Below the pieces are notes generated by a model. It made no database searches. It saw nothing but the letters and a program-made list of their open reading frames with translations, and was not told the origin of the DNA. The translations under genes were made by a program, and so were the position numbers. Positions 1 to 4,102 of a stretch of DNA of 5,038 nucleotides are shown here, piece after piece. The stretch lies in assembly GCA_005887855.1 (NCBI GenBank), contig VBQB01000269.1, positions 1 through 5,038 on the forward strand. Direction: 5' to 3'. Within the stretch, counting starts at the first letter, position 1; each line of letters starts with the position of its first letter. This DNA comes from Verrucomicrobiota bacterium (GTDB taxonomy: Bacteria > Verrucomicrobiota > Verrucomicrobiae > Chthoniobacterales > UBA10450).

Positions 1-159
1 CCTATCAGGAAGTGCGACTTGCATTTCGTGCGTCATGGTGTTCATTGGTCGTCCGCAGCGAGTTTTGAAATTACGCCGTTGGTCCCTGGGTCTCCGTCGC
101 TGGACGTGAAGCCGCACTCGCCAGGGGAAACCCGGCAAGGAAGGAATTTCGATTTAAGA

Positions 160-227
160 TTTTCGAATTTCGATTGCTCTGGCTATAGCCGGTTTTCAAT
201 CGTCAATCGAAAATCGATATTCGAAAA
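160..227. repeat. Long imperfect inverted repeat (hairpin) in front of rpoA
   Basis: A contiguous left arm (160-176, TTTTCGAATTTCGATTG) is complementary to two right-hand blocks, 204-212 (CAATCGAAA) and 220-227 (TTCGAAAA). This gives 17 potential base pairs interrupted by one 7-nt bulge (213-219). The 27-nt loop contains a perfect 10-bp palindrome, GGCTATAGCC, at 181-190. CAATCG also occurs twice in direct orientation (197-202 and 204-209). The structure ends 7 nt before the rpoA start codon, so in RNA it could affect rpoA translation or act as an attenuator or processing site. It could equally be a dispersed intergenic repeat. It is AT-richer than its surroundings. No U-run follows, so it is not a classical intrinsic terminator. 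Confidence 0.6.
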
Positions 228-234
228 ATAGAAG

Positions 235-1272
235 ATGCCAATCCGTTACGGTCGTTTTGAAATGCCGAAAACTCTCGTTAAGGACGAGAGCACAGCCGCA
301 GAAACTTACGCCAAATTCGTGGCCGAGCCGTTTGAAGCCGGCTATGGCCACACCGTTGGAAATTCACTCCGGCGTGTCCTGCTTTCCTCTCTGGAGGGCG
401 CAGCCATCACCGCGGTGCAAATCACGGGTGCCCAACATGAGTTCGCCACGCTCCCAGGCGTCGTCGAGGACGTAACCGACATCGTTCTCAATTTGAAGAA
501 GGTGAAATTCAAAGCCGACGATCATGAACCGCGCAAGCTTTCGTTGATCGTGAACAAGGAAGGCGAAGTCACTGCCGGGGACATCCAGGCGGTACAAGGC
601 TACGACGTCCTCAATCCCAAGCAGGTGATCTGCACTCTCGACAAAAAACACAAATTTGATGCCGAGCTCGAAGTGCGCGTCGGCCGCGGTTTTGCCACCG
701 GTGAGGAAAACAAGCGCGCCGATCAACCGATCGGTTTGATCCCGATCGATTCCATCTTTTCACCGGTGACGCGCGTGAAATACGCGGTCGAGAATACTCG
801 GGTGGGTCAACGTACCGATTATGACAAACTTATTCTCGAAATCTGGACCGACGGACGGTTGACGCCGGACGACGCGCTCCTCCAGGCCTCCGCAATTCTG
901 CGACATCACCTCGATGTGTTTGTGAACTTCAACGAGGACGTGATCGAATTCGACGAGACGCCGGCTGGTGTAAGCGAAGAAAACCTGAAGCTCAAGAAGC
1001 TGCTCAACATGAGTGTGAATGAGATCGAGCTCAGTGTGCGCGCCGCGAATTGCTTGAATAACGCGAACATTACAACGGTCGGTCAGCTTGCCCAAAAGAC
1101 CGAGGCCGAAATGCTGAAGTATCGCAACTTCGGCAAGAAATCGCTCAACGAAATCAAAGACAAGCTGCAACAACTTGGTTTGAGTCTGGGGATGAAATTC
1201 GATCCCGGCCTTGTGGATATTCCCGTGAGTGTCGAGGGCGCGGGCCCTAACGGCACGGGTGCGGAGCAGTAA
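235..1272 (+). CDS. rpoA: DNA-directed RNA polymerase subunit alpha
   Basis: Alpha subunit of RNA polymerase. It dimerises to nucleate core enzyme assembly and contacts UP-elements and activators through its C-terminal domain. The 345-residue length is close to the usual 310-340. The N-terminal domain (about 1-235) contains the family block GNSLRRVLLSSLEG (N43, R46, R47), which binds beta and beta-prime. The C-terminal domain (about 255-325) has LSVRAANCL with R269, N272 and C273 at the positions of E. coli R265, N268 and C269, then GKKSLNEIKDKL and LGLSLGMKF. A short Gly/Pro-rich tail ends the protein. ATG 235 is chosen because the MPIRYGRFEMPK lead resembles other verrucomicrobial RpoA proteins; ATG 262 is the alternative. 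No strong Shine-Dalgarno is visible before either start. rplQ follows 36 bp downstream, the conserved order. The usual upstream neighbour rpsD is not seen in the 234 bp before it. Confidence 0.98.
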   Translation: MPIRYGRFEMPKTLVKDESTAAETYAKFVAEPFEAGYGHTVGNSLRRVLLSSLEGAAITAVQITGAQHEFATLPGVVEDVTDIVLNLKKVKFKADDHEPRKLSLIVNKEGEVTAGDIQAVQGYDVLNPKQVICTLDKKHKFDAELEVRVGRGFATGEENKRADQPIGLIPIDSIFSPVTRVKYAVENTRVGQRTDYDKLILEIWTDGRLTPDDALLQASAILRHHLDVFVNFNEDVIEFDETPAGVSEENLKLKKLLNMSVNEIELSVRAANCLNNANITTVGQLAQKTEAEMLKYRNFGKKSLNEIKDKLQQLGLSLGMKFDPGLVDIPVSVEGAGPNGTGAEQ

Positions 1273-1308
1273 TCGTGTTGGATCGACAAACCCGCATTCG
1301 CCACGTTT

Positions 1309-1866
1309 ATGAGGCATCAAAAGAAGACGATCAAGCTTGGCCGCACGGCTGAGCACCGCAAGGCCCTGCTCGCCAATCAGATTTGCTCCTTGATCGAACA
1401 CCAACGCATCAAGACGACTTTGGCCAAAGCGAAGGCGGTTCGGCCGCTCGCTGAAAAGATGGTGACGCTTGGGAAAAAAGGATCGATTCATGCGCGACGG
1501 ATGGCCCTCGCAACATTGCGGCAAAAGAATGCAGTCAAAAAACTGTTCGACGAGATCGCGCCGCGATCGACAAACCGCAACGGTGGTTACACGCGCATCG
1601 TGAGGCTTGGCCAGCGTAAGAGCGACTCAGCCTCGATGGCGTTTATCGAATGGGTCGATGCGGCACAAGTAATCGAGGAAAAAGCCGCGGACGAAAAGAA
1701 GGCGAAACGAAAAGAGGCCGAGCCAAGCGCAAAACAAAAGGAACCCGCTCCGCAACAAGAAGAACCAGCGACCAAAGAAAAGGAACCGACGTCGCCACCA
1801 GCCGAAGAGTCGCAGCCGAAAAAGCGGAAATGGTTCGGCCGGAAATCCGGCGAGATCGCGGAATAA
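1309..1866 (+). CDS. rplQ: 50S ribosomal protein L17 with charged C-terminal extension
   Basis: Large-subunit ribosomal protein L17, located near the peptide exit tunnel. The start MRHQKKTIKLGRTAEHRKALLANQ is the canonical L17 N-terminus, followed by RIKTTLAKAKAVRPLAEKMVTLGK and, near residues 86-101, the conserved RSTNRNGGYTRIVRLGQRKSD. The core ends about residue 118 (AFIEWVD). The total of 185 residues exceeds the 115-130 typical of the core. The extra 67 or so (119-185) are low-complexity, rich in Lys, Glu, Pro, Gln and Ala, ending KKRKWFGRKSGEIAE, and are predicted to be disordered. The gene lies 36 bp after rpoA and is probably co-transcribed with it. No good Shine-Dalgarno precedes ATG 1309, but family alignment fixes the start. 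A small GC hairpin (1838-1851, GCCGG/CCGGC) lies inside the tail codons and lacks a T-run. Confidence 0.97.
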   Translation: MRHQKKTIKLGRTAEHRKALLANQICSLIEHQRIKTTLAKAKAVRPLAEKMVTLGKKGSIHARRMALATLRQKNAVKKLFDEIAPRSTNRNGGYTRIVRLGQRKSDSASMAFIEWVDAAQVIEEKAADEKKAKRKEAEPSAKQKEPAPQQEEPATKEKEPTSPPAEESQPKKRKWFGRKSGEIAE

Positions 1867-1923
1867 ACTCGGGTCCGTATCCGATTCGCTCTACGAAGCA
1901 CGGCGCGCGTGCAATCCGCGTTC

Positions 1924-1940
1924 GCCGCCCCCAGAGCGGC
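1924..1940 (+). other. Short GC hairpin downstream of rplQ
   Basis: GCCGC (1924-1928) and GCGGC (1936-1940) form a perfect 5-bp stem with a 7-nt loop, 57 bp after the rplQ stop. No T-run follows, so it is at most a weak or Rho-assisted end for the rpoA-rplQ transcript. The rest of the 1867-2062 spacer shows no gene. It contains an AT-rich stretch at about 2005-2035 and small dyads described under the sigma-54 promoter. Confidence 0.25.
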
Positions 1941-2062
1941 TACGAACATCCCAGAAACGGAACTAGCGATTCCCATTCGCGGAACATCGACGTCATGTCG
2001 GCGATTACTGGATTAATCTCAACTTATTCATTCCAAGTCGCTTAGACTTACAATCTTGGCGG

Positions 2063-2079
2063 TGGCACGCTAGCTGCAT
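2063..2079 (+). promoter_or_regulatory. Sigma-54 (-24/-12) promoter
   Basis: The sequence TGGCACGCTAGCTGCAT matches the RpoN consensus TGGCAC-N5-TTGCW at all but one position (C for the first T of the -12 box). The invariant GG (2064-2065) and GC (2076-2077) are separated by exactly 10 nt, as RpoN requires. Transcription would start near 2089, about 19 nt before the ATG of the small membrane protein at 2108. An upstream dyad, AAGTC-N5-GACTT (2035-2049), lies at about -54 to -40, and another small one, CGAC-N5-GTCG, at 1988-2000. An AT-rich stretch between about -85 and -55 could assist DNA bending. Assigning these to an enhancer-binding protein or IHF is speculative. Directly downstream, overlapping dyads GGTTG/CAACC and TTGGT/ACCAA (2083-2098) span the predicted start site. 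Confidence 0.72.
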
Positions 2080-2082
2080 AAG

Positions 2083-2098
2083 GGTTGGTATCAACCAA
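2083..2098. repeat. Nested inverted repeats at the predicted transcription start
   Basis: Two overlapping dyads share the same bases: GGTTG-GTAT-CAACC (2083-2096) and TTGGT-ATCA-ACCAA (2085-2098). They cover the start point predicted from the sigma-54 promoter and end 9 nt before the ATG of the small gene. They could be a repressor site or a 5'-UTR hairpin, or chance. The arms are only 5 bp each, so weight is limited. Confidence 0.35.
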
Positions 2099-2107
2099 TA
2101 GAACCTT

Positions 2108-2326
2108 ATGAAAAACTACGAATCCACCTACGCCCTTCTGGTCCGCTCGGAAGAGAAAAACCGAAGCGTGCTCGAAACCGTGGTCTGCGCCCTTTTGATC
2201 CTCAGCATCGTGTTCTCGATCTGGCAATTCGTGCAACAACCGGTACGAATTCCAGCCGCCGGTTTGCAAGGACCACCCTGCGTCGCTTGCACGACTACGG
2301 TCGCGGATCACCCTGCGCGGAGTTAA
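2108..2326 (+). CDS. Small single-pass membrane protein, unknown function
   Basis: A 72-residue protein that I do not recognise as a named family. Residues 1-20 (MKNYESTYALLVRSEEKNRS) are polar, with Lys, Arg and Glu, and likely cytoplasmic. Residues 21-42 (VLETVVCALLILSIVFSIWQFV) form one strong hydrophobic segment. Residues 43-72 are a short Pro-rich tail with a CxxC pair (C58, C61). There is no cleavable signal-peptide pattern: the hydrophobic segment lies 20 residues in, has no AxA site directly after it and is followed by QQPVRIP, so a single-anchor topology is more likely. Evidence that it is a real gene is the sigma-54 promoter ending 29 bp upstream, the coherent protein layout, and isolation between rplQ and a convergent gene. 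No Shine-Dalgarno stands at the usual distance; an AAGGG is 24 nt upstream. The function cannot be inferred; sigma-54 control suggests an inducible or stress/envelope role. Confidence 0.65.
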   Translation: MKNYESTYALLVRSEEKNRSVLETVVCALLILSIVFSIWQFVQQPVRIPAAGLQGPPCVACTTTVADHPARS

Positions 2327-2339
2327 TTGCCCTCCCATG

Positions 2340-2369
2340 CTGAAGACGGACGAGTCCGCCCGCCTTCAG
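2340..2369. terminator. Hairpin between convergent genes, possible bidirectional terminator
   Basis: CTGAAG (2340-2345) pairs perfectly with CTTCAG (2364-2369). Inside it CGGA (2347-2350) pairs with TCCG (2355-2358) around a CGAG loop, with a 1-nt bulge on the left and 5 nt on the right. It sits in the 51-bp spacer between the small membrane protein (+) and the phosphoesterase (-), where both transcripts must end. Neither strand has a T-run after the stem, so intrinsic termination would be atypical. Confidence 0.4.
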
Positions 2370-2377
2370 TCTGCGCG

Positions 2378-2818
2378 TCACCTGAGAGGCACAAGTTTCC
2401 AATTAGTTTTTCTATCGCCAATCTCAAGCCACGCTACGCTTGCAGGCGAGCCGCGATTCGGTCGCGTGACGCACCCCGGATTCAGAAATAAAACGCCTCC
2501 GCGCCTTTCATTTCGCGGCACATGCGTGTGACCGTGCAAGACAACATCGACATCTTTCGGCGGTCGCTCCGGCGGAACGTGTTGAAGGCGAAACTTCAAT
2601 CCACCGCGTAGAAGATCGACAACCAACGGCCACTCGCAATTGCTGTCGCAATTTCCGCGCACGACCGTGACCCGCGGCCCAATCGCGCGAAGCTCATCGA
2701 GAATGCTTTCCGCGCAAACGTCTCCGAGGTGCCAAATTTCATCGGCGCCTCTCGCAAGATCGACAACATTCTGCGGCAGTTTGTTATGCGTGTCGGCGAG
2801 AACGAAAACCGTTGTCAT
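2378..2818 (-). CDS. YfcE/MJ0936-family metallophosphoesterase
   Basis: A 146-residue calcineurin-like phosphoesterase of the small MJ0936/YfcE type: a cytoplasmic metal-dependent (Mn/Ni/Mg) phosphodiesterase or phosphatase, natural substrate unknown. The metal ligands appear in order: D9 and H11 (ADTH), D33 (HLGDV), N56 (RGNCD), H80 (RLQH), H97 and H99 (HGHTHVPR), then the family's LNPGCVTRPNRGSPASVAWLEI. The usual 'HGH' at the fourth motif reads QHVPPERP here, but the ligand His is retained. The protein is slightly short (family 150-185), having lost part of the segment between the fourth and fifth motifs. All ligands are present, so it is probably active. ATG 2818 is the natural start, six residues before the first motif region. 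The start codon lies at the edge of a repeat-like sequence and has no Shine-Dalgarno. It is convergent with the small membrane protein and divergent from the helicase. Confidence 0.93.
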   Translation of the reverse strand: MTTVFVLADTHNKLPQNVVDLARGADEIWHLGDVCAESILDELRAIGPRVTVVRGNCDSNCEWPLVVDLLRGGLKFRLQHVPPERPPKDVDVVLHGHTHVPRNERRGGVLFLNPGCVTRPNRGSPASVAWLEIGDRKTNWKLVPLR

Positions 2819-2843
2819 GTCGAGTGGAGTCGAGACATCTCTT
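2814..2843. repeat. Dispersed-repeat-like element at the phosphoesterase start
   Basis: The sequence has outer ATGTC (2817-2821) and GACAT (2834-2838) as inverted ends. GTCGAG is repeated directly at 2819-2824 and 2829-2834 around TGGA. The motif GTCGAGYGRAGTCGAGACATC is, from memory, a recurring intergenic sequence in soil-bacterial genomes, often read through as spurious peptides. Here it overlaps the start codon of the minus-strand phosphoesterase. Copy number elsewhere in this genome cannot be seen from the window. Confidence 0.45.
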
Positions 2844-2901
2844 GCCGTTTTAAGCCCCGGATGATTCTTTCACAAAGGCAGATTTCAAATATCCGCCGTG
2901 A

Positions 2902-2919
2902 TCCTTTGCGTCCTTTGTG
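2902..2919. repeat. Tandem 9-bp repeat in the divergent spacer
   Basis: TCCTTTGCG is followed directly by TCCTTTGTG (8 of 9 identical). This 'CTTTGCGTC' type of short repeat is common in intergenic DNA of environmental bacteria. It lies 20 bp before the helicase start. The remaining spacer (2819-2939) should hold the promoters for both divergent genes, but I see no convincing -35/-10 pair. Confidence 0.35.
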
Positions 2920-2939
2920 CGAGGCCTTAACTTCGCATC

Positions 2940-3620
2940 GTGTCATTTAATGATTTCGGACTTTCGCAAGAAGTCGTGCGTGGGACTCAGGCGATGGGGT
3001 TCGTCGAGCCGACGCCCATCCAGCTCCGCGCCTTCCCGATCATCCTGGCAGGCAAGGATTTAATCGGAACCGCGCAAACCGGCACCGGCAAGACCGCGGC
3101 ATTTGCTCTTCCCATTCTGACGCTGCTCGCGAAGCACGGCGCGTTTCGATGTCTGGTGATCGAGCCTACCCGCGAGCTGGCTGCGCAAGTCGAAACCGCG
3201 TTTCGCGATTACGGCCGCTTCACTGATCTGCGCGTCTCTCTCGTGCACGGGGGCGTGGGTTATGGAAAACAGCGCGAGGAGCTCAAGCGCGGTGTCGACA
3301 TTCTCGTGGCTACTCCCGGACGATTGCTCGATTTGCTCGAACAGCGCACGATGTCTCTGCAAGATGTGAAAATTCTTGTGCTCGATGAAGTGGATCGCAT
3401 GCTGGACATGGGTTTTCTGCCGGATGTGCGTCGCATTGTCGAAAAAGTTTCGACGCACCGACAAACTCTGCTCTTCTCCGCGACCCTGCCGCCAGAGATC
3501 GAACGGCTCGCGGCCTGGGTGCTGCTCTCCTCATGGCGTTGCTGGAGCGCACAAACTTCGACAGCGCACTCATCTTTTGCCGGACGAAGCACGGCGCCGA
3601 TCGCATCGCGCACCAGTTGA
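2940..3620 (+). CDS. DEAD-box RNA helicase (RhlE-like), N-terminal RecA domain; broken gene
   Basis: ATP-dependent RNA helicase, RhlE-like, likely cytoplasmic, acting in RNA or ribosome remodelling. Motifs in order: Q-motif F6 and PTPIQ (24-28), Walker A AQTGTGKT (45-52), Ia PTREL (76-80), GG (104-105), Ib TPGR (125-128), motif II DEVD (149-152, Val in place of the usual Ala), motif III SAT (180-182). Family sequence continues to about residue 194 (PPEIERLAAWVL). After that the reading (LSSWRCWSAQTS... to 226) is out-of-frame translation of the C-terminal domain. The GTG start gives MSFNDFGLS, the typical N-terminus; the first in-frame ATG (2994) would remove the Q-motif region. No clear Shine-Dalgarno. 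A deletion of about 97-100 nt, length congruent to 1 modulo 3, after about 3520 explains both the missing linker and the frame change. Alone it could not unwind RNA. Confidence 0.93.
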   Translation: MSFNDFGLSQEVVRGTQAMGFVEPTPIQLRAFPIILAGKDLIGTAQTGTGKTAAFALPILTLLAKHGAFRCLVIEPTRELAAQVETAFRDYGRFTDLRVSLVHGGVGYGKQREELKRGVDILVATPGRLLDLLEQRTMSLQDVKILVLDEVDRMLDMGFLPDVRRIVEKVSTHRQTLLFSATLPPEIERLAAWVLLSSWRCWSAQTSTAHSSFAGRSTAPIASRTS

Positions 3621-4060
3621 AAATTGGAAAGCATTCCGTGGCGGTGTTGCATTCCAACCGCACGCAGCGGGAACGAGTCGAAGCGCTGGAGGGATTCAAG
3701 AGCGGCAAATACGAAGTTATGGTGGCAACGGATATCGCATCCCGCGGGCTCGACATCGCCGGTGTAAGCCACGTCATCAATTACGATGTGCCCGAGCATC
3801 CGGAAGATTACGTGCACCGCATCGGGCGCACCGGCCGCGCCCAAAATGTCGGCGACGCGTTCACTCTTATGAACGGCCAGGAACTTCCCGCTCTACAGGC
3901 AATCGAACGTTTCATCGGTCAAAAAATCCCGCGACTGAAACTGGAAAATTTCCCGTATTTATATACAGCGCTGTTTGAACCGGAAACCCCGAGCGGCAAA
4001 CGCGGGATCGGTGGCGGGCGCACGCATCGCGGATATTCATTCGGACGACGTCGGCATTGA
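3533..4060 (+). CDS. DEAD-box RNA helicase (RhlE-like), C-terminal RecA domain; broken gene
   Basis: Second half of the same helicase, in the frame two bases on. Family similarity begins just upstream of this ATG (frame-2 codons from about 3521 read AALLMALLERTNFD, like LLLALLE in relatives), so ATG 3533 is only the first available start, not a proven one. Motif IV LIFCRTKHGADRIA (13-26), the conserved HSNRTQRERVEALEGF, motif V VATDIASRGLDIAG (64-77) and motif VI HRIGRTGR (95-102) are all intact. The end IPRLKLENFPYL plus a short basic Gly/Arg tail (GGGRTHRGYSFGRRRH) is typical of short RhlE proteins. It overlaps the N-terminal fragment by 88 bp with no Shine-Dalgarno. Because all motifs are conserved, the break is either very recent or a sequencing/assembly error. 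Treat 2940-4060 as one interrupted gene unless reads show otherwise. Confidence 0.88.
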   Translation: MALLERTNFDSALIFCRTKHGADRIAHQLKIGKHSVAVLHSNRTQRERVEALEGFKSGKYEVMVATDIASRGLDIAGVSHVINYDVPEHPEDYVHRIGRTGRAQNVGDAFTLMNGQELPALQAIERFIGQKIPRLKLENFPYLYTALFEPETPSGKRGIGGGRTHRGYSFGRRRH

Positions 4061-4102
4061 AGCGACGCTTTTCGAACAAAAACCTCGACGAATACTTTGC
4101 TT

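Noticed and set aside
19..231. 70-codon open frame upstream of rpoA, ending 3 bp before its start
   Set aside because: No Shine-Dalgarno, no recognisable family, composition like random intergenic translation, and its last third is the inverted repeat itself.
760..1524. 254-codon open frame on the minus strand across rpoA and rplQ
   Set aside because: Antisense shadow of two highly conserved genes; its peptide mirrors their codon bias and matches no family I know.
1650..2045. 131-codon open frame overlapping the rplQ tail and the downstream spacer
   Set aside because: It is out-of-frame reading of the purine-rich L17 extension (Arg/Lys/Gly-rich) followed by spacer; it has no independent start signal.
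2340..2369. Hammerhead ribozyme suggested by CTGAAG...GACGAGTCC
   Set aside because: The conserved CUGAUGA and GAAA core elements are absent; it is only a hairpin.
3515..3540. Programmed -1 frameshift joining the helicase halves
   Set aside because: No slippery heptamer is present, and a frameshift would not restore the missing ~32 linker residues.
3260..3844. Minus-strand open frames opposite the helicase
   Set aside because: Shadows of conserved helicase motifs on the plus strand.
4060..4074. AAGCGACGCTTTT as a terminator between helicase and ligase
   Set aside because: Only a 4-bp stem with a 3-nt loop and a short T-run; too weak to call.
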